Shown here: positions 26,900 to 39,640 of the stretch, piece by piece
How the letters are laid out: the number at the start of each line of letters is the position of its first letter
Numbering within the stretch: the stretch's first letter is position 1
DNA from: Coniella vitis
Taxonomy: Eukaryota; Ascomycota; Sordariomycetes; Diaporthales; Schizoparmaceae
Assembly (NCBI GenBank): GCA_011317545.1
Contig: WUJK01000014.1
Location: 248,001 to 312,000 of the forward strand
Reading direction: 5' to 3'
DNA length: 64,000 nucleotides
The notes under the pieces: generated by a model
The model's database searches: none
The model's input: the letters and a program-made list of their open reading frames with translations, nothing else
Told to the model about the DNA's origin: nothing
Position numbers and translations under genes: made by a program

Positions 26900-28400
26900 G
26901 GGCGTAAGCTCTCTCTCTATAGTAGGGCTAGGATCCTCCGGAGGCGGTATATTAGTCGGGTTAGGCTATAAGCGCTACTATAAGCCGGTCGGCGGTATAT
27001 AATCGCGGATATTATTATAAGGCTACTTTTAGAAGAGGCTTTTAATAAATAGCTATTCCGTAGGCTTAGCAGGGGGTTAAGGCTCCCGCTAGCTATTAGT
27101 AGTATTTATAGCCGTATTTATATCGTTATAATAGGCTTTACCTATATTCCTAATCCTTTTAAACTTAAAGATAAACGGATAATAAAGCTACTTATTAACT
27201 ATTATAGGGGCGGTAATATAATTAAGGTAGCTAGAGCGGACCGGCTTATAATAATTAATATACCTAGGGGGAAGTATATAAACCTCCCCTTCCTAAGTAT
27301 ATTAAGCGTTAGAATAGGTAAGGTACCGCCTACTCTTTATATAATACTTAGTTAAATAATAGCTAAGATAGCTATCTATATAAAAAGAATACCTCTCTAT
27401 CTTTTATATTAGCCGGGTATAGGGTAGGTTAAAAACCTAAAAGGGTTATACTTTATATAAAAAGGATATTAGCTAGGTAGTAATATCCGTAATAGGGTTA
27501 TATCTATTTATAGAAAGCTTATAGGAAATAGGCTTAACTCCCGTTTATATTATAGCCTCCTCCCGGATATACTCCTTAGGAGAAACCTTTTAATAAGTAA
27601 AGGGGTTATAAAGCTCCTTCGGAACCCCGGTTATTATATAGGTAACCTAGGTCTACGGTATAATCGCTAAGGATATCTATATTAGCTCTAATAGCTTATC
27701 CTTTAAAGGGTTAGTAAAAAGCCTATCCTAAGCTTCCTTACTAATAAGGTATAGAGCTTAGTTAATAAGGGTCTTAATAATTACTATTATATTAATTATA
27801 GGGATCTAAAGCTAAGTATAAATACTTAGCTTAAATCCTTAAAGGGGTAAGCTTATAAGTGTATTATAAGGGGTAGCCTTAAGGAGGATCTTTATATCCT
27901 ATCCCCGTTACCGGTTATATTAGGGGCTAGATTTTCGAATATAATAAGCTAGCTCCGCCGGGAGCCTAATAGCCGCGCTTATAATAGTAGCCTAGCTTTA
28001 ACCCTATTAGGGGTATTAAGCGGGTAAAGGTAGTTATTAGGGGTAGAGTATTACCTATAGAGTAATAATAGGAGGAGTTAGGTATATCGGAATAAGCTAG
28101 CTAATAACCGGATCCGATAAAAAAATTTTAAGCTTACGCCTAACTATAGCTAGGAGTTAGGAATATACCCTTTTTATATAAAGACGCTCCTTACTCTATA
28201 AAGGGCCTTTAAAGGTATTAACTAGTTTTCTTAGGGTTTTATCTACTATTAGTAGGATTATCTCCCGAGCTATAAATATACGGTATATACCTATAAGGAG
28301 GGTCCTAACCGTACTAGGGGTAAGGGGGTTATCTTAACGAGTAGTAATATCCTCCTATAACTATAGCGCGGTATTATAGTACCTCTTCTATTATATAGGG
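26900..28400 (-). pseudogene. LINE-A ORF1 (gag-like) relic
   Basis: Upstream of ORF2 on the minus strand and aligned with 48,600-50,140. A mutated zinc-knuckle region lies near 27,240-27,275. The rest is Pro/Ser/Thr-rich and broken by stops. The assignment rests on position before the endonuclease and on the knuckle-like cysteines, several of them mutated to tyrosine codons. Confidence 0.45.
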
Positions 28401-28623
28401 GAGTAAATCGAATCTATAATAGAATTAATATCCGTCCTAGGTACTAGTCCCTTAGGCGGCGGCGAGCCGCCCTATATCGTATCCGTAGGCAGGGCCTCCT
28501 ATAAGGCTATCCCGCGACCGTATTTACCTATATATAAATAGGTTAGATATTAGTAAATTATTAGCAAAACCGTATATACCCTTAATAAAAGCAGGCGTAT
28601 ACGAGAAAAGTAACGGGAAGGAT

Positions 28624-28698
28624 AACTTTACTAGTAAAACGTTACTTTTACCTTTATATAGAGTATAAGGTATATTATCTAAATCTTTAAGGGAGGGA
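28624..28698 (-). mobile_element. LINE-B sliver, right of the LINE-A insertion
   Basis: Begins with the second copy of the 13-bp duplication and continues LINE-B for about 60 bp, matching 34,625-34,690. It stops at about 28,698 where a LINE-A fragment without a tail begins, so this border is a rearrangement and not a fresh insertion. Confidence 0.55.
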
Positions 28699-28976
28699 GT
28701 TAAAAAGGTATTCTTAACTATTTAAAACTTTCTTAAATATATATAATAGCTATACCGGGTCTTAATATATACCCGGTAAGCCGCCTTTATAATATTATCC
28801 TATTAAGAAGCTTAGTAATAGGATTATAATTAATATCCTATTACTTTTAAAGCTTATCCCTAAAAGTAATTTAAGCGGATTATATATTTATTTAGAATAA
28901 CCGGGCTCTTTATCGTGGAAAGGGGTAATATATTCTTTAATCTTATCTTTAAAAGGCTTTTAAAAGCCGGAAAGCA
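28699..28976 (-). mobile_element. LINE-A internal fragment
   Basis: About 280 bp matching 25,780-26,050, the part of ORF2 between endonuclease and reverse transcriptase, in minus orientation. It has neither tail nor 5' end. It abuts the 5' end of a plus-strand LINE-A at 28,977. Confidence 0.55.
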
Positions 28977-29149
28977 TCCGTTTTACTACTTTTCTTATAT
29001 ACGCCTGCTTTTATTAAGGGTATACGCGGTTTTACTACTATTTTACTAATATTTAACCTATTTATATATCGGTAAATACGGTTATGAGATAGCTTTATAA
29101 GAGGCCCCTTTTATAAATATAATATAAAGCGACTTTATACCGTTTAAGG

Positions 29150-30680
29150 AGCTAATATCTAGAATAAATACTAATTTTATATCGGATTTAATTTTTTCCC
29201 CTATATAATAAAAGAAGCTCTATAATATTATACTATTAATATAAAAGAATATTATTACTCGAAGGGATAGCCTATTTACTTTTAATATAATTAGAGTCCT
29301 TGTTATAAGTATATAATATAGATTTATAGCTTAAGAGATTATTCTATTAATAGTAAGTAAAACCTTGAGAAAATTAATTAATACCTTTAAAAAACCTTTA
29401 TAAAGCGAGGAACGTCGTTATACGGAGAGGGTATAATCCTAACTCCTAGTTATAATTCAATAGGAATTTAATAATTTTTCTTCGGACTTAGCTATTAACC
29501 GGCTTACTCTAATAACTTAATCTCTTCTATTATTACCTTATAAATAATACTAAATCTATAATAATCTCCTTAACCCCTTTAGCCCTTTTAATAAGGCTAT
29601 AGCTAGGCTATTATTATAAATATAATTACCGGGCTTTTAATAAAGCTTATACGCTATATTCGAAAGGCCGGCTTTTAATTAAACCGATAATAGGGGTAGG
29701 ATATAAGGATTCTTTTTAAAGCTACCCATCATAATACGCTTATAAGCTTACCCTTTTAGGGATTTAGATTAAGTAATTATACTTAGTTATAGCTCCTTAT
29801 AATTAATATAAAGGTAATTTCTAAAACTCTTATTAGCTAAATATTATACTTTATTTATAAGAAGGTTTAAGATAAGCTTTTTATTAAGCTTTTAAAGAAT
29901 AAGCTATTCGAATTAATATAATTATTCTTAATAATAATATTATAAACTTAGGTTATTTATATAATAACTAGGGTCCCTAAAAAGCTTTATAACCGTTTTT
30001 TTTATTAAAAAGTATCCTTTAAGAAATATATCCGGGAGAAAGCTATTATATAAATAAGAATTACGCTTATCTCTTATAAGCTATTTATAAATAGCTATAG
30101 CCCTATTATAAATATAGCTATCTAGCTTATATTCTTTCTTTATAAAATATAACCTTTTAAAATATTTAGGCTACCCCGCGTTTAGCTTATATAAAAGATA
30201 AAGAAGCTTTCTTTTTATATAAATAGCTATTTTAATTATTACTTTATTAAATATTATATAAAGAATAAATAATATCCTATTCATTCTAATACTTAATATA
30301 CCTAGGAAGGTAAGATTTATATACTTCCTCCTAAGTATATTAATTATTATAAGCCGGTTTACTCTAACTACTATAATTATATTACCGCCCTTATAATAAT
30401 TAATAAATAGCTTTAATATATATTTATTTCTAAGCTTTAAAGGATAAGAAATATAGATAAAGCCTATTATAGTATTATAAATATAATTTTAGAAGTTATT
30501 AATAATTAGCTAGGGCTTTAAGCCTTTATTAAGCTTACGGAATAATTATCTATTAAGATTATTTCTCGGAAACGGGCTTATAATAATATCCGGGATTATA
30601 GACCGCCGATTAGCTCCTAATAGCGCTTATAACTCGACCCGGCTATTATATTATTACCGGAGGGTTTTAGCCTTAATCCG
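29150..30680 (+). pseudogene. LINE-A ORF1 (gag-like) relic
   Basis: The ORF1 region of the 5'-half LINE-A copy. It aligns with 48,600-50,050, including the mutated knuckle near 30,330-30,370. RIP stops occur throughout. The solo LTR-2 sits near its 3' end. Confidence 0.4.
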
Positions 30681-30691
30681 GTTAGAGACTT

Positions 30692-31304
30692 TATAAGACT
30701 ATAAAACGCTTACGTAATATATAAGAGAGTCTATAATATAATAATATACTATAATATATATATATACTAAGTTATAGCTATATATATACTCTAATAAGCT
30801 TGAAAAGAGCTAAAGAAAGTAAAAGAGCTTAAAGAACGCTAATTCGTCTCTTTTAACAAACTTTCTTCAATATCTTAATAACTAAACGAGTATATAAGGT
30901 ATTACTAATATAATTATAACTAGTATAGAGTATATATATATATACTAATATAAAATATATAACGTTGATTACGTAAGCAATGACGTCAGCAGAAGGTTCT
31001 AGAAAGTACGTGGACTTTTCAGGCTACGTAAGCCTTCACCACTACTTTGCCACTCGGCAGAATATATTATTCCACTACCTAACAATAGGAATAACTAAAG
31101 ATACGGATTTATAATATATATTATAAATCAAAGAATAGAAGGCTCTAGAAGATAGCTATAGAATAACTATAAATATAGCTATTCCCTCTCGACGAAAGGA
31201 ATAGCAATAGACGCAAGCAAGCACTTCGATATAATATAACTACTATTAACCCTCTTCTTTAGCCCCTCGATCCTCTTTATTATTATATATTATAACCTCC
31301 AACA
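30692..31304 (-). mobile_element. Solo LTR-2 (subtype 2) with CRE and heat-shock motifs
   Basis: A 613-bp LTR in reverse orientation with a 5-bp duplication, GACTT, at 30,687-30,691 and 31,305-31,309. It carries TTACGTAA-like and TGACGTCA (30,981-30,988) motifs and, next to them, GAAGGTTCTAGAA (30,992-31,004), a perfect three-unit heat-shock element. Many CA and TG dinucleotides survive in this part, so the LTR is only moderately mutated. No internal region remains. Confidence 0.85.
30981..31004. promoter_or_regulatory. CRE palindrome next to a three-unit heat-shock element
   Basis: TGACGTCA (30,981-30,988) is the consensus site for ATF/CREB-type bZIP factors. GAAnnTTCnnGAA (30,992-31,004) is the consensus for heat-shock factor. 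Both lie within the solo LTR-2. The same pair is at 38,903-38,926. At 53,081-53,093 the heat-shock unit is intact while the CRE has decayed to TAACGTTA, as RIP predicts. Confidence 0.5.
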
Positions 31305-32335
31305 GACTTTACCGCCTTAACGGATATAATTAATTATAATTATAATATAATTATAATTCTTAGCTTTTAAAGGGATTCGAATATTATTATCTATCTTATT
31401 TATAAATAAGGTAAACCCTTCGGATAGCCGGGGAGCTTTTTTTAAAATTATTTAAACAAAACAAACAAGAAATAATCTATTTATATTATATTATTAATAG
31501 TTTATATCAAATAAGGGGTAAATATTATATAGATTTAGGAATTATATTTAATATATAATATAAAAATATAAAGGTATTTTACTTATAAGCTTTTCTCGTT
31601 AGTAAACGATTAGATAGGGGATTTATTAGCTAATTATAACAAGAGAAGATATAACTTATTTAGTAATAAGCTTCGGGTTTTAATATATATATATATAACG
31701 GGGCTATAAGCTATATATAATATAGAAATATCTCTTGGTTATAAGGGACGGTTTTTAGCTAAAAGTATTAAAGATCCTTTTATTTAATATATATCGGGGA
31801 TTAAAGGAGGATATAATATTCGATTATATCCTAAATAATCCCTTTATATAAAGATAGGTAATTAGAAGTAATTTAAATATGATTTATACCCTTTATAAAC
31901 CGGGTAAGCTTAATAAAAAGGGCAAAAACTAGGTTAAAGATTAAATATTATTTAGTAATATATTCTTTATAAATACTTTAAATATTCTAAACCTATATTA
32001 AAAAAGGGGTATTGAATTTTATCTTTTCGAATATAATAAATATAATTATAAAGATAGCTCTTAGTTTATATATTAGCTTTAACTATAAAACCTTTATTAT
32101 TATTATTAATAATAATATTTTATTGTCCTAAGATTAGCTAATATAATTATAAATAGCTTTATAATCCCTTCCGGCTTTTAAAAGCCTTTTAAAGATAGGG
32201 CGAAAGGATATACTACCCTTCTCCTCGGTAAAAAGCCCGTTATTCTAAACGAATAAATAATCTGCTTAGATTATATTTAGGGATAAGCTTTAGAGGTAAT
32301 AGGATATTAATTATAACCTTATTCCTAAGTCCTTT

Positions 32336-35300
32336 AATATTATTATTATTATTATATTATACTCCGTTTTACTTAAATTCTCTAATATCCGGAACCCCTT
32401 CCTTTCTTTTCTAATAGGAAACTAAATACTAGAGAAAAACCTATAGCTATACCTATTTATCGCTATATTTATATAGCGTTTGCTTCTTATTCTCTCAGCT
32501 TAACTGCTAATTCTTACTAATTAGGCTAGTTAAATATATACTACTTCTTACCTCCTCTTTTTACTCTCCTTTAGCCCTACGCTTAGCGTTTCGCTAGCTA
32601 TAATATATCTTATTAGTAAAGAAGCTATAATTGTTTCGCTTCTTAATAGCTATTTTACTATAATACCTACGATTATAGGGTCGATTATTAGCGTATTATA
32701 ATATATATACGATAATAATAGAATTACTATTTTATCTATAGCTATATATTATAGCTAAGCTTATTTATAATCCTCTTTTAGATAATTTAGAATAATATAC
32801 CTTACTATCTTTACTATTTTATAATAGTAAAGTAGTATTATTATAATAAAGATCTTATATTTAAATAAATATACTTTTAGATTAATATACTCGATCCTAA
32901 GTTATAAAAGAGTCGAGGACTTATATTTCCTAAGCTTTATATAATAGTTAGAGATATTAATAAACCTTAAGTTCTTAGCTATATCCGTAGGGATATTACT
33001 CTTTTATAGAATTAACGCTATTTTATTATAATTCTACTATTTATATTATCTCCTTCCTATTATATTAGGCGATTTATATAATCTTTCTTATAATCTCTTA
33101 CTTAATATATCTTAAGTATATAAAGGCTATATCTATATAGCTTCTATACTAATTACTTATTTATTTACTTATATAGCGATAGCGCTATAAGCCTGCTAGA
33201 GATTTACTTTATTCTCTTACTTCTTCTTTATTATTACTATATATATATTCAGATATACCGATAATAATAGGTATCCGGCCTCTACTTTAAGTACGTATTT
33301 TAGTATAATTTTATATATACTTATAACTATATATAAGTATTATATTTATACTACCTTTAAGCTATATATAATACCTTTCGCCTTCTTATCTTTGTTATTT
33401 TAATATTAAAATACGTTTTTATATAGTATAATACTTTATATAGTCGTTATATAAACCTACTTTATATAATTATTATTATAACCCTATATAAATACTATAA
33501 TCCTTTTAAATATATACTTTTAGGTCTCTATCTTCTTATTAAGTTCCTTAAGGTATTATCGCTATTTTAGCTTCCTATTTAGCTATACGCTAAAGGCTTA
33601 TACTAATTCCCCCGGCTTAATATATATATTACCTAATTATATACTTTCCGTAGAACTTTAATACGCTTTAGTAAAATATATCAGCTTACTCTTCTAAAGG
33701 GCCAATTTTATTCTATATCTCCTTAATTATAACTTATAAATTATATATATATTATATAACCGCCGGTAGCTCTCTATTATTATAACGCCCGTTATAAGAA
33801 TTTATATTATTAATAAACCTTATTACTAATACTTCAACCGCTTCGAATTTCCTATATAATAACGAGATATATAGGATAAAAAGGATAAGGGATAACAATA
33901 ATCTTTATAATACTCCGATATATATCTTTTATAACGAGAAAGCTATTCTATTATAATAAAGTATTATTATTGTTTCCGATAAATAGCTTTTAACCTAATA
34001 TACTATCTAAATAGGGAATCTTTTCTCCTTTAATATTCTAACTATTCTTTTATATACTATATAATCGAAAGCCCTTATAATATATAATTAAAAAAGAATT
34101 ATAATTAGCTTACAGTTTTATATTATAAATATTATATTAATTATAATTTAGATTATATAATTTATTAAATATATTATAAAATTATCTATTTACCTTTTAA
34201 ATAATAGATTATATTCCTTCGCTATATTTATTAACATAATTTCCTATTACTTTCTTTATAACCTTCCCGATATAGCTTAATAATATAATCGGTTAGTATA
34301 TACCGGCTTTCTATTATTCCTTATCTATCTTTAGTTTTTAAAGGACCGATACCTTTATTCTACAAGAATATTATAAAAAGTATATTAAACCGAAGCTTAT
34401 ATTTATAATACCTATGAATATTTAAGCAAATATCGGCTTATATATCTTTAGAAATCTAATCGAGATATTATTTAACCCGGCTATTTTTTATAACTTAATA
34501 TTCTATAGGATTTATAATATCTTTATAATATTTATACTCTTATATACCTCGAAATATATTATATAAAGTTTCTCTTTATTATCCGAGAGATTTATTATAG
34601 GGTTCAGAAAGAATTTCGCTATTAGAACGCTATTTTCTTCTTTATATATAATATAAGGTATTTTATCCGAATCCTTGAAGGAGGGTAACCGAGGGTTTAG
34701 TTTAAATAAATAGCTTTTCGTTCTAACCTATTTGTAAAGGTTTATACCTTATTTATACTCTATAAAGCCTTTATTATTATATAGCGTTAGCTTACCCTTT
34801 ATATACTTATAATCGTTTTCTTTTACATTACCCTCTTCTTATTTACTTCCTTTATAATATATATACTTAGTATTAGAAAAAAGCTATATCTTACCTATTT
34901 TATTATAGCTATTACTTACGCTATCTCCTTTATCTATTAGGGGTTCGGATTTCGTAAGTAATTATTCTCTTCTTTACTATCTTATTAATTATTTTATATA
35001 TTTACTTTATTAGAATATTAATCTTAGTTAGATTTTTAATAAAGTTATTTATAGTTATTTAGATTATCGTTAAGTTTATATCCTTTTACCTTTAAACTTT
35101 ATTATTTAGAAAGTAAACCTTCTTTATATCTTCTATATAAATAAGCTATACTTTATAATCTAAGCTAGCTTATCTAGATAATATCTCTTATTAATAATTG
35201 ATATTATCTATTACTTATATAAGGTTTATAATCGAAGGTTATCCTTTCCCTTTTATCCTAATAACTCTATTATACGGTATTATTAAATATAAGCGTTATT

Positions 35301-35434
35301 ATTCTATTAATATAATAAGGTTATCTATTTATATCAATATCCTACGTTCCCCGTACTATAAGAGATAGTATATATTAAAGTCGCTTATTAATATAATATA
35401 TTTTCGCTATTCTATTAATGTGAGTTCGGGTAAT
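32336..35434 (-). mobile_element. LINE-B, second copy
   Basis: From the (ATT)n tail at 32,336 through the 3' region, reverse transcriptase and the start of the endonuclease part on the minus strand. It breaks at 35,434 where the tail of a LINE-A begins. It matches the first copy at 2,166-3,187 and 17,651-18,941 and shows that those pieces were once joined (the junction is at about 33,330-33,345 here). It is inserted against the 3' side of a truncated LINE-A. Confidence 0.7.
33780..34700 (-). pseudogene. LINE-B reverse transcriptase relic
   Basis: On the minus strand a mutated PQGSPLSPILF block lies at about 33,859-33,925, and the FVDD block, reading as GFIN with both aspartates lost, at about 33,805-33,820. 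The order and spacing fit LINE reverse transcriptases of the Tad1 type. TAA and TAG codons interrupt it throughout. Sequence further right (to 35,434) should hold its endonuclease, but no single motif there is clear to me. Confidence 0.5.
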
Positions 35435-35754
35435 ATTTATTTATTTATTTAATTAATTAAATTAACGCCGGACTAATTACGCTAGTATACCTCCTAGGGG
35501 GTATCTCGGCGTATACTACCTATTATACTACTAAGAAACGTATATACGCCCACCTAGGATATATAATCGTAATATAACCTAAGCCTAAAAGCTACTTTAT
35601 AGTATATTAGCTATATTCTAAAGGCCAAATACTCTAGGGATTAGTCTTAGAGTAGAGTTATATAATACTATTTATATAGCCTATATTGGGCTACTTTATA
35701 TTAGGTTAGTATATTATTATATAGCTATTAAGCGTTAGATACCGGCCGAGACCG

Positions 35755-36262
35755 TGTTATAACCCAGCCTTATGCAGGTTACAGGAACGGGCCAATATAA
35801 CAAGCGCCCAGGAATCGGAACTACAACGGACCGATAGGATCTCTTATATAAAGATAGCATAACCCAGGGTTAGGGTTGGATCACTAAGATAACTAAGATA
35901 GTTAGATCGATAAATAATCTAAATAACCTAAATAAGTCGACGCTCCTATTACTCCAGGTAATCCAAGGATCTATACTCGCTATAGATAAGAAATAATAGA
36001 AGGATATAAGGACGGTGGATTCCCTAGCTATTAAATAGTTTTCCTTATAATCTTTAGTTATAAATCTAAGTATTAATCTGCACCTCTAGTCTAGAATTAG
36101 TCTTATTAATAGAGTAATCCCTCTTGATTACTTAGTATACGGAAAGGTTATGCTTAATATTATTCAGCATATATTAGGACTTAAAGGTAATACTTCCCTA
36201 TCCTGCTAATATATAACTTATAGGTACTTCTAGAATCAGGGATTTAGGCAAGGTTTATTATA
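35755..36262 (+). mobile_element. Solo LTR of Gypsy-3
   Basis: A 508-bp LTR from TGTTATAACC to GGTTTATTATA, flanked by GACCG (35,750-35,754) and AACCG (36,263-36,267), a 5-bp duplication with one G-to-A change. The host reads CGAGACCGGTCCCG in other LINE-A copies (3,497). It keeps long stretches with CA intact and is much less mutated than the LTR at 37,793, so it is a recent insertion. Its sequence matches the LTR that directly follows the chromovirus polypurine tract at 60,361, which identifies the family. Confidence 0.85.
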
Positions 36263-36599
36263 AACCGGTCCTAAGCCCTATCTATATATATATAATATAC
36301 CGATTATATTAGCAATAACCTTATTAATATAAAAGCCTAAGAGCGCTATTTGAGAAAGCCCGCTAGCTATTAACCTATTATTATAGTATGGATATCCTAA
36401 TAATATTATAAAGTAATGGCTCAGAATATATTAGAAACGTATTCTAAGGCGCTTATTATTAATAGTTCCTAAGAATATATATTCCTCTATTAATAATAAC
36501 TAGCCCTTTATCTATAGATTTAAATAATAGCTATTATACCTAAAAGTACCTTTACTATTATTAATATTGGGGGTATTATACCGTTTATTATACTTCTTT

Positions 36600-37792
36600 A
36601 ACTCCCATTATAAATCGCTTATACTCCCTTCTCCTTCTCCTTCTTCCCTCTTCCTTTCTTACTTTAATATATAGCCGTATAATAGTATTACTAGCCTATA
36701 CTACCGCTATATTAAACTCCCTACTAAAACTCCTAATCTCGCTATTATTAACTCTACTACCGCTATACCTGCTAAGAAAGGAAGTAAGTATATTTACTCT
36801 CTTTAAAAAAACTCTTAAGGCTTATAATACCCTATTAATATCTTATAATAGTATATAGGTAAGTATATTAAAGCGGATTATATTACGAATATTATTAATA
36901 CCTATATAGCTAAGAAGTATATATTAAACTAATTAAGCTATATAAACTAGCCTAAGCTCCTAAAGCATTATACTTAACGCTATTCTAAAGTATTATAGCC
37001 TCCTAATTATATATTTATATATATATTATAATAATCGTAAAGTATAGCTTAAAAGCGATATCTAAACTTTATTAATTAAATACTACTAATAAGTACGTCT
37101 ACTAATAGAATCTAAAGCTATTAAAAAGCGTATTACCCCTATAATATATAGTATAGTCTTATATAACACTATAAAGCCGATTATTAATATACTTAATAAT
37201 AATAATTATATTTATAATAATAATAAGGACGATAATAATATCTTATAAAAAGCCCTTAGTAATACCTTTAAGCTCGAGGATAAGGATAAGGGTAGTACTA
37301 AGGCTACTAAGGATAGTATCGATAACGAAACTAAGGTAAACTTACTTTATACTAATTATAGCTAAGCCGACGATACTTCTAGTAATAAGGAAGCTACTAT
37401 TAATATATATATTAGCAATAATAATAACGAGGGGGACGATAATAAGGCTTATTAGAATAAAGCTAATAACGATAATAACTATAATCCTTACTACCGCCGG
37501 TAATAATAATAATAAACGCCCTACGCTTACCTCTATTCTAACTAATACTCCTATTACTAAAAAGTAATATTCTACCGCTATTATTAATAATAATAATATT
37601 AAAGCTAGAATTATTAAGATTATAGCTTCTATTAAGGCTAATCCTCCCTATACTACCCGTATTACTAATGCTATTATTATTACTAGCGCTTAACCTAAGG
37701 CTAAGATAGATAAGAAAAAGGTTAATACTATTAAGAATAAGGGTAAAACCGCTACGCTTATTACTCCTATTAAGCGTAGGAAGATATAAAAG
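36600..37792 (+). pseudogene. LINE-A ORF3 relic, truncated
   Basis: The antisense frame of the LINE-A fragment, covering the Pro/Ser-rich start, the acidic part (about 37,215-37,460) and the basic part (about 37,490-37,790). It has lost part of the Ser-rich linker near 37,483 relative to the copy at 45,360. It is cut by the Gypsy-3 LTR. Confidence 0.4.
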
Positions 37793-38287
37793 TATTATAA
37801 CCTATAGTTAAATAGGTTACTAGAATAGGCTAGGTATAATATAGTATATATCGGAATAAATCTATAATAAACCGATAGGAAAGATTGTTTAGATAATCGG
37901 GACTATAGAAAGATTACTTATATAATTAGGATTAGATAATAAGGGAGTATAGACTATAAAAGAATTAGATATATTAGATTAGGAATTCATCTAATATATC
38001 TATAAATATATAAATCGGTAATATATCTAATATATCTAGGCAGATAGTAATAAGATAATAAAAGGATATAAGAATAGTAGATTCCCTAGCTATTAAATGG
38101 TTTTCCTTATAATCTTTAATTATAAATCTAAGTATTATTTTATATAATAGGGTAATCCCTTTTAATTACTTATAATACTTAATATTGCTGAATAATATAC
38201 GCCGATTTAAAGGCGATACTTCCTCCTTCTATTAATATATAATAATAGGTATTTCTAGAATCCGGGATTTAAATAAGGATTATTATA
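37793..38287 (+). repeat. 5' LTR of Gypsy-3
   Basis: 495 bp, starting TATTATAACC (TGTTATAACC before RIP) and ending GGATTATTATA. It aligns along its length with 35,755-36,262 but is far more AT-rich, the same sequence after heavy RIP. Confidence 0.75.
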
Positions 38288-38586
38288 TTTTTATAACTCT
38301 TATTTAGGATAGTTTATATATACCTTTTAAGTAATATTAAATATAGTATTTAATTATAATACTTATAATTCCCGCCCCCTTAACGGTTAATTAAGCCTAG
38401 AATATTAATTAGTATTTCCTAATTACTATTAACGCTCTTATTATATATATTATAAAACTTTAAAACCGAGGAAATACGAGCGGAACCCCTAATAAACCCT
38501 TTAAGATATAATAGCTTAAGGTTTATTATAATTAAAATAATAAACTTTAATCTTTTATTATAACTTTTAGAGCTTACTTCTAATAT

Positions 38587-39217
38587 TGTTGGAGGTTATA
38601 ATATATAATAGTAAAGAGAATCGAGGGGATTAAAGAATAAAGAAGAGGGTTAATAGTAGTTATATTATATCGAAGTGCTTGCTTGCTTGCTTGCGTCTAT
38701 TGCTATTCCTTTCGTCGAGAGGGAATAGCTATATTTATAGTTATTCTATAGCTATCTTCTAGAGCCTTCTATTCTTTGATTTATAATATATATTATAAAT
38801 CCGTATCTTTAGTTATTCCTATTGTTAGGTAGTGGAATAATATATTCTGCCGAGTGGCAAAGTAGTGGTGAAGGCTTACGTAGCCTGAAAAGTCCACGTA
38901 CTTTCTAGAACCTTCTGCTGACGTCATTGCTTACGTAATCAACGTTATATATTTTATATTAGTATATATATATATACTCTATACTAGTTATAATTATATT
39001 AGTAATACCTTATATACTCGTTTAGTTATTAAGATATTGAAGAAAGTTTGTTAAAAGAGACGAATTAGCGTTCTTTAAGCTCTTTTACTTTCTTTAGCTC
39101 TTTTCAAGCTTATTAGAGTATATATATAGCTATAACTTAGTATATATATATTTTATAGTATATTATTATATTATAGACTCTCTTATATATTACGTAAGCG
39201 TTTTATATAGTCTTATA
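38587..39217 (+). mobile_element. Solo LTR-2 (subtype 2)
   Basis: A 631-bp LTR from TGTTGGAGG to AGTCTTATA with the 5-bp duplication AATAT at 38,582-38,586 and 39,218-39,222. It is inserted in the leader/gag region of Gypsy-3. It has four GCTT units at 38,681-38,697, a heat-shock element at 38,903-38,915 (TTCTAGAACCTTC) and an intact CRE at 38,919-38,926. Many TG and CA survive, so it is young. Confidence 0.9.
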
Positions 39218-39640
39218 AATATTATAAGGATTAATTTAATATAAAGGCGAAGAAAGTTGGATTTATAGCTATTAGGCTTAAGAGAGATACCCTTATATAG
39301 TTTAAACTTATCCTATATAACTTCTTACAATATAATTCGGAAATTCTTAGGGAAGACGAAACTAATAAACTCTTCGCTACCTTTAAATACTTTACCTAAA
39401 TACTTAAAGATATATTCGGAAACCTTAACGAAAAATATAATATAAAATATAAAATTAGCTAGCTTAAATAAATTAAATCGATAGTATAATATTTAATACT
39501 CTTCCAATAAATTATATTACGCTTTTAATAAGATAATAAACCTCTTATAATAGCCTATTATAACGAATTTTAAGATTCTATTAAGGATAAGCTATATAAA
39601 ATACCTCGACTCGAAATATTTATAGAATTTATAATAATAG
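39218..39640 (+). pseudogene. Gypsy-3 gag (capsid) relic
   Basis: The reading resembles the capsid region of Ty3/gypsy Gag: a Leu/Gln/Lys-rich helix segment around 39,455-39,500, then a segment of the form YNEFxDSIKDKL near 39,560-39,600, typical of the family, followed by an acidic-aromatic FIEF-type stretch. Stops are TAA or TAG. It is cut off by the LINE-A fragment before any zinc knuckle. Gag assembles the virus-like particle in which reverse transcription takes place. Confidence 0.5.

Larger units (their letters stand above)
28977..32335 (+). mobile_element. LINE-A, 5' half
   Basis: Starts at the LINE-A 5' end and continues through ORF1 and the endonuclease (mutated GDFN region near 31,867-31,890) until it stops at 32,335 against the tail of the second LINE-B copy. 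It is interrupted by a solo LTR-2 at 30,692-31,304. The sequence is more diverged from the other copies than they are from each other, so it is probably an older insertion or another subfamily. Confidence 0.7.
35435..37792 (-). mobile_element. LINE-A fragment, 3' part with tail
   Basis: A short TTTA tail and the conserved AACGCCGGACTA start are followed by the 3' region and ORF3. It is interrupted by a solo Gypsy-3 LTR (35,755-36,262). It ends at 37,792 inside ORF3 where a second Gypsy-3 LTR begins. The LINE continuation beyond the gypsy sequence is not found directly, because the gypsy element is itself cut off at 39,640. Confidence 0.7.
37793..39640 (+). mobile_element. Gypsy-3, 5' part: LTR, leader and gag
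   Basis: The LTR (37,793-38,287) is followed by a leader and a gag-like region and is cut at about 39,640 by a plus-strand LINE-A fragment. A solo LTR-2 interrupts it at 38,587-39,217. The LTR ends in TTATTATA as in the solo copy, after which the sequence no longer matches LINE-A, so this is a 5' LTR with internal sequence. No primer-binding site could be recognised with confidence. Strongly RIP-mutated. Confidence 0.65.
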
